Shown here in pieces: positions 9,693 to 17,608 of a stretch of DNA of 64,000 nt (positions are counted from its first letter, which is position 1; each line of letters opens with the position of its first letter). The stretch spans positions 1-64,000 of the forward strand of contig CALZBJ010000009.1 of assembly GCA_945619025.1 (NCBI GenBank), read 5' to 3'. The position numbers were made by a program, and so were the translations under genes. Origin of the DNA: CALZBJ01 sp945619025. GTDB taxonomy: Bacteria > Pseudomonadota > Gammaproteobacteria > Cardiobacteriales > Wohlfahrtiimonadaceae. The notes under the pieces were generated by a model, which saw only the letters and a program-made list of their open reading frames with translations, had not been told where the DNA came from and ran no database searches.

Positions 9693-10297
9693 ATTTAGAA
9701 ATCCCACTGTTTGATACAGAGATGTTTGCCGATTGGCGCATTGCCGGCGTTGATGAAGCCGGGCGCGGGCCGTTATGCGGCGATGTCTATGCGGCGGCGG
9801 TGATCTTAGATCCCGATAACCCCATTGAAGGATTGATGGATTCGAAAAAACTCACCGAGAAGAAGCGGTTTGCCCTTCGCGAAGAGATTATGGAAAAAGC
9901 GCTCGCTTACTCCATTGCTAGTAGTTCGTTAGAAGAGATTGAAACGCTCAATATTTTACAAGCCACGCTGCTTGCGATGCGCCGTGCGGTGGAAGGACTT
10001 GCCATTCAGCCTGATAAAGTGCTCGTCGATGGCAATCAAAATCCTAAAATTCCCCTGCCAACTGAATGCGTGGTGAAAGGGGATTCGCTCCATGCGGAGA
10101 TTAGTGCTGCGAGTATTTTAGCGAAAACGGAGCGTGATTTAGCGATGATTGCGCTTGATAAAATTTTGCCCGAATATGGCTTTGCAAAACATAAGGGTTA
10201 CGGCACGAAAGCGCATATGGAAGCCTTAGAAAAACATGGGGTAACGGAGTATCACCGCCGTGACTTTGCGCCGATTCGCAAACTTTTGGCGAAGTAG
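9689..10297 (+). CDS. rnhB: Ribonuclease HII
   Basis: Removes ribonucleotides embedded in DNA by cutting RNA-DNA hybrids, with Mg2+ or Mn2+. The 202-residue protein shows the DEAGRG signature with D22 and E23, D114 in LVDGNQ and a further acidic residue in the SILAKTERD region. GKTERD-like and HKGYGT motifs are characteristic of type 2 RNase H. It starts at a GTG overlapping the lpxB stop as GTGA, so it ends the lpx operon. This is the conserved lpxB-rnhB order. Confidence 0.96.
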   Translation: MNLEIPLFDTEMFADWRIAGVDEAGRGPLCGDVYAAAVILDPDNPIEGLMDSKKLTEKKRFALREEIMEKALAYSIASSSLEEIETLNILQATLLAMRRAVEGLAIQPDKVLVDGNQNPKIPLPTECVVKGDSLHAEISAASILAKTERDLAMIALDKILPEYGFAKHKGYGTKAHMEALEKHGVTEYHRRDFAPIRKLLAK

Positions 10298-10306
10298 GAC
10301 TTTTTT

Positions 10307-10338
10307 GAGAAATCATAGTAAACTATTGTGTGATTCTC
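10307..10338. repeat. Imperfect inverted repeat upstream of mlaD
   Basis: GAGAAATCA (10307-10315) and TGATTCTC (10331-10338) pair with one bulged A and a 15-base spacer. It lies in the 69-base rnhB-mlaD gap. Six T residues precede it rather than follow, so it is not a normal terminator for rnhB. It may be an operator or a leader hairpin. Confidence 0.3.
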
Positions 10339-10366
10339 ACAGACGATATGAAGGGATAATAAGTTT

Positions 10367-10837
10367 ATGAAAAATCCACGTTGGTTAGATTTTGTGGTCG
10401 GTCTATTTGTGCTTGCCGGCATTTTGTCGTTTGCATGGCTTGGTCTTAATGCGAGCGATACCGGTAGCCGATTTAATAAAAAATACACCGTCTCGGTGAG
10501 TTTCGATAATGTGGGGTCACTCAAAATCAATGCGCCGGTGATGATCTCAGGCGTTCGGGTTGGCAAGGTGAAAAGCATTGCGCTCGATACGGAAATTTTT
10601 GAGGCGAAAGTGCTGCTCGATATCGATGCACAATATAAAATCCCCAATGATACCAGCGCGGTAATTTATACTGCAGGACTTGTGGGTGAGCAATACGTTG
10701 CCCTTGATCCCGGTGGATCGTATGACGATCTACAAGATGGCGATCGCATTCGTCATTCGCAAGGGGCATTTGTGATGGAGCGCCTGGTAAATCAGCTTCT
10801 CACAAGCTTTACCTCAGGCGGGTCAGCGGCGGACTAA
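10367..10837 (+). CDS. mlaD: MlaD-type MCE domain protein
   Basis: MlaD is the periplasmic, membrane-anchored hexameric lipid carrier of the Mla system, which keeps the outer membrane asymmetric by moving phospholipids. The 156 residues hold one N-terminal membrane anchor (about 8-29) and a single MCE domain (about 38-118), containing SVSFDNVGSL, VRVGKV and AGLVGEQYVALDPGG. It is shorter at the C-terminus than E. coli MlaD (183). The usual partners mlaF, mlaE, mlaC and mlaB are not adjacent; recO follows after 11 bases. The gene is therefore either split from its operon or works with distant partners. Confidence 0.88.
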   Translation: MKNPRWLDFVVGLFVLAGILSFAWLGLNASDTGSRFNKKYTVSVSFDNVGSLKINAPVMISGVRVGKVKSIALDTEIFEAKVLLDIDAQYKIPNDTSAVIYTAGLVGEQYVALDPGGSYDDLQDGDRIRHSQGAFVMERLVNQLLTSFTSGGSAAD

Positions 10838-10848
10838 GATCAAATAAT

Positions 10849-11568
10849 ATGGTCGATTCGATCATTATCACCCCCGGGTATATCATTCGTAAACAGCCCT
10901 ATAAAGAACGCGGCTTTATGATTGATCTTCTAACGGAAAAGCTCGGGCGGGTGAAACTATTTTTACAACAGGGAAGAGCTCAAAAGCGCTACAGTGCGAA
11001 CTTAGAGCTCTTTTCGCGTTCAGAGTGGACGCTAAAACCGGGACGCACCTTCTTTTTTGCCGATGCGATTGATCTTGAAGAGAGCATTCGTCTTGGCGGA
11101 AAATTGATCTGGTCGGGCTATTATCTCAATGAATTACTGCTTCGTCTCTTTCCTGAATATCAGGAAGATGAGGGCTTATATGCCGCCTACGAGCTCGCGC
11201 TTAAAGCACTTGATTCCAACTATCGGATTGAGCCGGCGCTGCGTTTTTTTGAGCGATTATTATTGATGCATCTCGGGATCTTTCCGGATCTGAGTTCCGA
11301 TCATGAGGATCAGATGATTGAATCCCATCGCACCTATTTTTTACGCCGTGATGAGGGCATTAGCCGATATCCTCGCCATGATGCGTTGCCACTTCCCGGT
11401 GGCTTTATCCAAAAAATTGAAGCCGATCTGCCCAATTTTAATCTCAACACAGAAGAGGCGCGAGCCTATAAAATGATGATGCGCTACCTCTATGAACCTC
11501 TGTTGCAAGGCCGGCCGCTTCAATCGCGGGTTTGGTTACAAAAGCTCTACTATCCGCATAAGTCTTAA
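10849..11568 (+). CDS. recO: DNA repair protein RecO
   Basis: Mediator of the RecFOR pathway. It anneals single strands and, with RecR, loads RecA onto SSB-coated DNA. The 239-residue product (E. coli 242) begins with the OB-fold domain containing GYIIRKQPYKERGFMIDLLT, followed by a helical domain with the LIWSGYYLNELLLRLF segment. The zinc-binding cysteines of Gram-positive RecO are absent, as in enterobacteria. No clear ribosome site precedes the ATG, so it may depend on read-through from mlaD. A strong terminator follows. Confidence 0.93.
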   Translation: MVDSIIITPGYIIRKQPYKERGFMIDLLTEKLGRVKLFLQQGRAQKRYSANLELFSRSEWTLKPGRTFFFADAIDLEESIRLGGKLIWSGYYLNELLLRLFPEYQEDEGLYAAYELALKALDSNYRIEPALRFFERLLLMHLGIFPDLSSDHEDQMIESHRTYFLRRDEGISRYPRHDALPLPGGFIQKIEADLPNFNLNTEEARAYKMMMRYLYEPLLQGRPLQSRVWLQKLYYPHKS

Positions 11569-11608
11569 GCGAGAGTGTCATCAGCGAAGTATTGTCTTAA
11601 ACGCGTAC

Positions 11609-11655
11609 AAAAAAGCCACGAACCCGTATCATCGGTCAACGTGGCTTTTCTATTT
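11609..11655. terminator. Bidirectional terminator recO/potI
   Basis: AAAAGCCACG (11611-11620) and CGTGGCTTTT (11640-11649) form a perfect 10-bp stem with a 19-base loop, with A-rich and T-rich flanks on both sides. It separates convergent recO and potI. Confidence 0.85.
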
Positions 11656-11670
11656 TAGGGTGTTTGTGGA

Positions 11671-12489
11671 TTACTCTTTCTCGGCATTACGACGGTCGAG
11701 ATAACGATTCTTCTCAATGCGGTGATTGATCATGGTCACCAAGAAAACGCCTGTTGCAATAATCCCGATCATGATGGTTGAAAGGGCGTTAATGTTGGGG
11801 CTTACCCCTAAACGCGCTTTCGAATAGATCCAGATCGGTAGCGTTGTCGCGCCGGGGCCGGTGGTGAAAGTGGCGATAATCAGATCATCAAGCGAGAGCG
11901 TAAATGAGAGCAGCCACGCCGCTAATACGCCCGGTAGAATCATCGGCAACGTAATGTAGAAAAAGGTGCGTACGCCATCAGCGCCAAGATCCATCGCCGC
12001 CTCTTCAATGTGGCGATCAAACCCGGTTAAGCGCGATTGCACCACGACAATCACATAACACATGGTAAAGGTGATGTGCGCGATCATCATGGTTAAAAAA
12101 CCGGTATTAATATTGAGGGCCACAAAGGTAAGCCCAAGCGAGCTCCCCATAATAATTTCCGGCATCACCATCGGCGCATAGGCAATTCCTGAAAAGAGGG
12201 TTTTCCCACGGAATCGGCGGAATTTAACCAGCGCAAATGCCGCCATTGTTCCCAAGATTACCGCAAAGGTAGAGCTGAAAAAGCCCAGTAGTAGACTCGT
12301 TTTCGCGGCCTCCCAGATGCCCGCCTGTTTAAAAAGATCAGGATACCATTTGGTGGAAAATCCGCCCCATACGGTGACAAGTTTCGATTCGTTGAAACTA
12401 TACACAATCACCAAAAAGATGGGAATATAGAGAAAGAGAAGGCCTCCGATTAAGGCGATCCAATTCATTACAGTCATTTTTTTCGTCAT
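11671..12489 (-). CDS. potI: Putrescine ABC transporter permease PotI
   Basis: Inner-membrane permease that forms the channel with PotH. The 272-residue protein has six predicted membrane segments and the EAA loop reading EEAAMDLGADGVRTFFYITLPM, which contacts the ATPase. SFNESKLVTVWGGFS near the N-terminus and LSLDDLIIATFTTGPGATTLP closely match PotI as I recall it from E. coli; PotC of the spermidine system is a more distant alternative. Last gene of the minus-strand potG-potH-potI operon, nine bases after potH. Confidence 0.9.
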   Translation of the reverse strand: MTKKMTVMNWIALIGGLLFLYIPIFLVIVYSFNESKLVTVWGGFSTKWYPDLFKQAGIWEAAKTSLLLGFFSSTFAVILGTMAAFALVKFRRFRGKTLFSGIAYAPMVMPEIIMGSSLGLTFVALNINTGFLTMMIAHITFTMCYVIVVVQSRLTGFDRHIEEAAMDLGADGVRTFFYITLPMILPGVLAAWLLSFTLSLDDLIIATFTTGPGATTLPIWIYSKARLGVSPNINALSTIMIGIIATGVFLVTMINHRIEKNRYLDRRNAEKE

Positions 12490-12498
12490 GATGGCTCC

Positions 12499-13518
12499 TT
12501 AGGTAAATTGCTTCTCTTGAACGCGGTTAAATACATAGATTGGGATAATCACCAGCAACAATAAAATCACTGAAATCGCCGATACAAGCGGTAAATCCAT
12601 GCCTTTAAGATAGGTGTCGTAGAGCACTTTACCAATCATGGTGACATTCGATCCGCCTAACAGATCGGGGATCACAAATTCGCCAAGTGCTGGAATAAAG
12701 ACTAAGAACGACCCGGCTAAAACCCCTGGAAGCGAGAGTCTAAAGGTAATCGTCCAAAACGTTTTAATCGGCGGGCATCCTAAATCTTGTGCGGCTTCAA
12801 TGAGCGTTTCATCGATCTTATTGAGCGTTGCATAGAGCGGTAAAATCATAAAGGGCAGATAGCCATAAATAATACCGATATAGACTGCAAGATCGGTGTG
12901 CAAAATACCAAGATCCACAGGGTGCGCTGGATCGATCAGGCCTATAAATCCGCCGACCGCATTAATCACGTTATTTAAGATGCCAGAGGGCGATAGAATC
13001 GTGACCCAGGCATAAATGCGGATTAAAAATGAGGTCCAAAAGGGTAGGATAATGAGCATCACTAAAAATAGGTGCCACTGTTTAGGCGCGCGCGCCATCG
13101 CCAGAGCGATCGGATAGCCAATTAAGAGCGTAAAAAAGGTGGCGAAAAAGGCCACTTTCACACTGTTTAAATAGGCGCTCACATAGATCGAATCCTCCCA
13201 AATATCCATATAGTTTTGGAAGTTCACCGTGATCTGTAAAATCCCTGTTTCCACCCATTCCAACAGATTGGTAAAGGGAGGTGAGGCGATCTCGGCTTCA
13301 GTAAAGCTGATGCGTAAAATGATTAAAAACGGAATTAAAAAGAAGAGGGTTAACCAAATAAAAGGAACCCCAATCACCAGTTTACGACTGCTAAAAAGGC
13401 TCACAATAAAGCGATAGGGCCAGAAGCGTAAACATTTGCGATGCGTAAAATTAAGGCGGGAGATCAACTCCGCAGCGGCTCCCGTTAAGAAGCCGATCTC
13501 GTGTTTGTGGTGTGCCAT
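12499..13518 (-). CDS. potH: Putrescine ABC transporter permease PotH
   Basis: Second permease of the putrescine importer. At 339 residues it is slightly longer than E. coli PotH (317) because of an N-terminal extension of about 45 residues rich in His, Arg and Lys before the first membrane segment. RKLVIGVPFIWLTLFFLIPF, the LEW segment, LPFWTSFLIRIYAW and the EAAQDLGCPP coupling loop are PotH-like. Six membrane helices are predicted. It lies 16 bases after potG and nine before potI. Confidence 0.9.
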   Translation of the reverse strand: MAHHKHEIGFLTGAAAELISRLNFTHRKCLRFWPYRFIVSLFSSRKLVIGVPFIWLTLFFLIPFLIILRISFTEAEIASPPFTNLLEWVETGILQITVNFQNYMDIWEDSIYVSAYLNSVKVAFFATFFTLLIGYPIALAMARAPKQWHLFLVMLIILPFWTSFLIRIYAWVTILSPSGILNNVINAVGGFIGLIDPAHPVDLGILHTDLAVYIGIIYGYLPFMILPLYATLNKIDETLIEAAQDLGCPPIKTFWTITFRLSLPGVLAGSFLVFIPALGEFVIPDLLGGSNVTMIGKVLYDTYLKGMDLPLVSAISVILLLLVIIPIYVFNRVQEKQFT

Positions 13519-13534
13519 TCTCTTCCCCTTGAAA

Positions 13535-14674
13535 TTATGAGATTAGAGCGATGCCAGAATCTTTATCGAAGCTAATATAGACGCGATCTTCGTAGTTGAT
13601 CTTGTGTTCGGTTAAGCGTTTATGATTGACCTGTGACGCAGTCACCATCTTGCCGTTATCGAGTTTCACGTGATAGATCGACATATCGCCAAGATAGCCA
13701 ATATCCCACACTTCACCCTCAACGCAGTTGATGGTCATATCCTCTGGCGGGGTGAGCGAAATATCGAGCTTTTCAGGACGAACCGCCACCCACGCTTGCG
13801 CGCCAACCACCGCACCGACCCCTTGATTACAGACAAGCGGCGTTTCGGTTTCATAGCTTTCGATCGTGGTTTGTTTTGGCGAAATATCGGAGATAACCCC
13901 TTCAAAGATATTCACGTCTCCAACAAATTCTGCCACATAGCGCGAGTTGGGATACTCATAAATCTCGGTCGGTGTTGCTACTTGGACCAGTTCACCGGTA
14001 TCCATGACGGCAATTCGGCTCGAAACGGTCATCGCTTCCTCTTGGTCGTGGGTAACGATCACAAAGGTGATGCCAAGCTCTTCTTGAATGTTCATTAGCT
14101 CAAATTGCGTCTGCTCACGGAGACGTTTATCGAGCGCGCCTAAAGGCTCATCAAGAAGAAGGAGTTTCGGCTTTTTCACGATACTGCGCGCAAGGGCAAC
14201 CCGCTGACGCTGACCGCCTGAAAGTTGGTGAGGTTTACGTTTGGCGTATTTCCCCATCTGCACCAGTTCAAGCATCTGATCGACGCGTTTACGTATCTCC
14301 GCTTTCGCAATTTTATCCTGTTTTAGACCAAAGGCGATATTGTCCTCAACGGTCATATGCGGAAAAAGCGCATAGCTCTGGAACATCATATTGACCGGGC
14401 GCTCGTAGGGCGGAATTTTGGACATATCTTCCCCTTCGAGAAGAATTTTCCCTGAGGTGGGCGTTTCAAAGCCGGCAAGCATCCGTAGAAGCGTTGTTTT
14501 ACCGCATCCCGATGGGCCAAGCAGAGAGAAAAATTCACCTTTATAAATGTCTAGCGAGATATTATTCACCGCAATATGGTCGTCAAAAACCTTTACAACA
14601 TCGATAAGTTCCACGTGGGGAACCGAATTGGGGTCACGCCAAGGTTCATGTTTATGTAATTGGCTAGGGTGCAT
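13535..14674 (-). CDS. potG: Putrescine ABC transporter ATP-binding protein PotG
   Basis: ATPase that drives putrescine uptake. The 379-residue protein has Walker A GPSGCGKTT (53-61), the Q-loop within NMMFQSYALFPHMTV, signature LSGGQ (151-155), Walker B LLLLDE (171-176) and a C-terminal TOBE regulatory domain from about 280. The NMMFQSYALF and FGLKQDKI segments favour PotG over PotA. A strong GGAGG ribosome site stands seven bases before the ATG. No potF binding-protein gene lies next to it; upstream is the mutS terminator and a palindrome. Confidence 0.92.
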   Translation of the reverse strand: MHPSQLHKHEPWRDPNSVPHVELIDVVKVFDDHIAVNNISLDIYKGEFFSLLGPSGCGKTTLLRMLAGFETPTSGKILLEGEDMSKIPPYERPVNMMFQSYALFPHMTVEDNIAFGLKQDKIAKAEIRKRVDQMLELVQMGKYAKRKPHQLSGGQRQRVALARSIVKKPKLLLLDEPLGALDKRLREQTQFELMNIQEELGITFVIVTHDQEEAMTVSSRIAVMDTGELVQVATPTEIYEYPNSRYVAEFVGDVNIFEGVISDISPKQTTIESYETETPLVCNQGVGAVVGAQAWVAVRPEKLDISLTPPEDMTINCVEGEVWDIGYLGDMSIYHVKLDNGKMVTASQVNHKRLTEHKINYEDRVYISFDKDSGIALIS

Positions 14675-14751
14675 AGAGACCTCCTATTGCATGCAAATAA
14701 TGTGATTTAAAATTGAGTAGTCGTTAGGAACTCGCTTTTGGGAATTTAAAA

Positions 14752-14769
14752 ACTAATCGGGCGATTAGT
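14752..14769. promoter_or_regulatory. Perfect palindrome upstream of potG
   Basis: An 18-base inverted repeat, ACTAATCG-GG-CGATTAGT, lies about 78 bases upstream of the potG start. It could be an operator for a dimeric regulator. On the minus strand it is followed by TTTTAAA, so it could instead be a weak second terminator after mutS. Confidence 0.4.
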
Positions 14770-14789
14770 GCGTAAAATTAATCCAATGG

Positions 14790-14831
14790 GATAAAAAGAG
14801 AAGGGCATTCTAGGCGTTTTTAGAATGCCCT
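14790..14831 (-). terminator. Terminator of mutS
   Basis: AGGGCATTCTA (14802-14812) pairs with TAGAATGCCCT (14821-14831) across an 8-base loop. On the minus strand the stem is followed by TCTCTTTTTATCC. It lies 30 bases past the mutS stop. Confidence 0.8.
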
Positions 14832-14860
14832 GCAACCACTATTTTAGCGGATTCAGACTT

Positions 14861-17515
14861 TTATATCTTTTCTTTCCACGTTGCAATTAAATTGAGCGCT
14901 TCGATGGGGGTTAATTGATTGATATCTAACTCTTTAATGGCTTCTTCAATTTCTGAGGGTTCATTTGAAAAAAGCGATAATTGTTCCGCCGGCTCATGAA
15001 TCGTTTGAATATCGGGTGTTTTTTGGTGAGAGCTTGTTTGCGTTGATTCTGGTAGAACTGAAAGATGCTCAAAGCTCTTTTCAAGCTCGGAGAGTTTGGT
15101 TTTCGCCATCTCGATCACCCCTTTGGGGACACCTGCGAGCGCCGCAACTTGAAGGCCATAACTTTTTGACGCAGCCCCCGGTCGGACTTGATGCATAAAG
15201 ATAATCTCATCTTTGTGTTCAACGGCGTCAAGGTGCACGTTTTTAATTTCAGGATAGAGCGTTTCAAGCTCGGTCATCTCAAAATAGTGCGTGGCAAAGA
15301 TCGTCATCGCTCGCGCTTTTTGAGAGAGATAGACCGCAGCACTCCACGCAAGAGATAGCCCATCGAGGGTTGATGTTCCGCGACCGACTTCATCCATCAA
15401 CACAAGGCTCTCTTTAGTGGCGTAATTAAGGATTGTGGCGGTTTCGGTCATCTCCACCATAAAGGTTGATTGCCCCGAGCTTAAATCATCTTGCGCGCCG
15501 ATACGGGTAAAAATCCGATCGATCGGGCCAATTTCAGCGATTTCAGCCGGCACAAACGAGCCGATATGCGCGAGCAATACAATGAGAGCCGTTTGGCGCA
15601 TATAGGTGGATTTCCCGCCCATGTTCGGTCCGGTCACAACAAGAAGATTCGTGCTCGGCTCTAAAGTAAGATCATTGGGGATAAAGGGCGTTTTAAGTGA
15701 GCTTTCCACAATGGGATGGCGACCGGCTTTAATATTGATCCCGATCGATTCCTTAAACAGCGGGCGATTCCAGCGTAGGCGCGTAGTGATTTCCGCAAGA
15801 TTGATGTAAAGATCGAGCGTTGCAAGGGCATCACTTAAGAGGCGCAGTTGGGCTTGATAGGGAATGATTTTTTCAATGAGTTCATCCCAAAGCTCTTTTT
15901 CAAGGGCAAGGGCGCGCTCTTTCGCGCTTAAAATCTTATTTTCAAACTCTTTGAGCTCCGGATAGATGTAGCGCTCCACATCTTTTAGCGTTTGACGGCG
16001 CACATATTCCGGGGGCATTTTGTCCGAATATTGTTTCGAAATCTCCACATAATAGCCGTGGACACGATTGTAACCGACTTTAAGCGTGGGAATATTGAGG
16101 CGCTCCCGTTCGCGGACTTCAAGGTCGAGCAAAAATTGATCGCCTTTGGTGCTCATGGTAATTAACTCATCAAGGGCGTCGGAATAGCCAAGTGCCAGCA
16201 CGCCGCCATCTCGAATCAGCACCGGTGGCTCGTCAATAATCGCCGTTTCAAGCAGGGTGCGAAGCTCGGGAAGTTCTTCCAAAAAGGAGAGCCAGAGCGG
16301 ATTAATCTCAACGAGCGCCTCGTTTTGAGCTAGAAGCGTTTTTAAATCCGGGATCTGTTGCAGTGTGGTACGAATTTGAGTGAGATCGCGGGGGCGGGCA
16401 CTTTTAAGCACAACGCGGGTCACTAATCGCTCAAGATCACCAATCGGTTTTAATAGCGATTTAATTGAGGTTTGATCCCCTTGAAAGGCTTCCACAAGAT
16501 CAAGGCGCTCATTTAAGAGACGATGATCGCGGAGCGGACGATTGAGCCAGCGCGACAGCAGTCGCGAACCCATCGGTGTAATGGTATGGTCGAGGAGATC
16601 GCGAACGCTATGCTTTTTCTCGCCGGTGAGCGTCTTTTCAATCTCTAAATTTCGGCGCGTCGTTACATCTAAAATCACCGCATCATTAAGGGATTCTAGG
16701 GTAAGCGTATCGATGTAGCTGAGCGTATCTTTTTGGGTCTCTTTAACGTAGGTTAAGAGCGCTCCGGCAACGCTTAGCATTGTATCGCCAGGGTGAAGTG
16801 AAAACCCTTGCAGGCTCTGAACGCGGAAATGATCGCAAAGCAGATCGTAATTGCGTTTGATATCAAAATGCCACTCAGGAAAAGCGGTAATCGTTGACAT
16901 ATTGCGGATCGCCGGATGAATGATCTCCTCTTCAGGATAGATAATTTCCGAGGGTTTAATGCGAAGGAGTTCCGAGAGAAGCTCATCAAACGAGAGAAGC
17001 GGCATAAGCGAAAACGCTGCACTTGAAAGATTGAGCCACGCGAGCGCCCATTTGCCCTCTTTGGGATTATTTGATGGCGCGTTACCATTCTCTAAAGGCG
17101 CTTTAAAAATGGCAGCGGTAATGCTCTCAGAGCGCGCATCAAGGAGATAATCATCGGTGAGCGTTCCGGGGGTAATAATGCGCACCACATCCCGCTCAAC
17201 AGGGCCTTTATTAGAAACCTCGCCCACCTGTTCACAGATCGCAACCGATTCCCCCATTTTAACCAGTTTCGCTAAATACCCTTCGGCGGCGTGATAGGGA
17301 ATCCCTGCCATCGGTACCGGCTTTCCAGCGGATTTTCCGCGCTTTGTCAGGGTGATATCAAGGAGGCGCGCCCCTTTTTTGGCATCATCGTAAAAAAGCT
17401 CGTAAAAATCACCCATTCGGTAGAAGAGAATCATCGAAGGATAACGCTGTTTGATGCTCCAATATTGCTGCATCATCGGGGTGTGTTCAGGATTGATTGT
17501 CATCGTTTGTGTCAT
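14861..17515 (-). CDS. mutS: DNA mismatch repair protein MutS
   Basis: Recognises mismatches and small loops and starts methyl-directed repair with MutL. The 884-residue protein has the mismatch-binding Phe-x-Glu (F37, E39 in MGDFYELF), connector, lever and clamp domains, and the ATPase with Walker A GPNMGGKST (629-637), the ABC-type segment DDLSSGQSTFMVEM and Walker B LVLMDEVGRGTS. The C-terminal dimerisation tail is present. It is transcribed away from the TerC gene and ends in a strong hairpin terminator before potG. Confidence 0.97.
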   Translation of the reverse strand: MTQTMTINPEHTPMMQQYWSIKQRYPSMILFYRMGDFYELFYDDAKKGARLLDITLTKRGKSAGKPVPMAGIPYHAAEGYLAKLVKMGESVAICEQVGEVSNKGPVERDVVRIITPGTLTDDYLLDARSESITAAIFKAPLENGNAPSNNPKEGKWALAWLNLSSAAFSLMPLLSFDELLSELLRIKPSEIIYPEEEIIHPAIRNMSTITAFPEWHFDIKRNYDLLCDHFRVQSLQGFSLHPGDTMLSVAGALLTYVKETQKDTLSYIDTLTLESLNDAVILDVTTRRNLEIEKTLTGEKKHSVRDLLDHTITPMGSRLLSRWLNRPLRDHRLLNERLDLVEAFQGDQTSIKSLLKPIGDLERLVTRVVLKSARPRDLTQIRTTLQQIPDLKTLLAQNEALVEINPLWLSFLEELPELRTLLETAIIDEPPVLIRDGGVLALGYSDALDELITMSTKGDQFLLDLEVRERERLNIPTLKVGYNRVHGYYVEISKQYSDKMPPEYVRRQTLKDVERYIYPELKEFENKILSAKERALALEKELWDELIEKIIPYQAQLRLLSDALATLDLYINLAEITTRLRWNRPLFKESIGINIKAGRHPIVESSLKTPFIPNDLTLEPSTNLLVVTGPNMGGKSTYMRQTALIVLLAHIGSFVPAEIAEIGPIDRIFTRIGAQDDLSSGQSTFMVEMTETATILNYATKESLVLMDEVGRGTSTLDGLSLAWSAAVYLSQKARAMTIFATHYFEMTELETLYPEIKNVHLDAVEHKDEIIFMHQVRPGAASKSYGLQVAALAGVPKGVIEMAKTKLSELEKSFEHLSVLPESTQTSSHQKTPDIQTIHEPAEQLSLFSNEPSEIEEAIKELDINQLTPIEALNLIATWKEKI

Positions 17516-17518
17516 TTA

Positions 17519-17548
17519 TTGGTAATTTATCGACTATCAGAATAAAAT
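17519..17548 (+). promoter_or_regulatory. Candidate promoter of the TerC-hslO-ubiX operon
   Basis: TTGGTA (17519-17524) and TAAAAT (17543-17548) are separated by 18 bases, in the 93-base divergent gap between mutS and the TerC gene. Confidence 0.35.
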
Positions 17549-17608
17549 AGGGGGAAATTTGTTTACATTTGATGTTGTGTTCGACCAAGAGCTATCAAAA
17601 GGAGCGCT

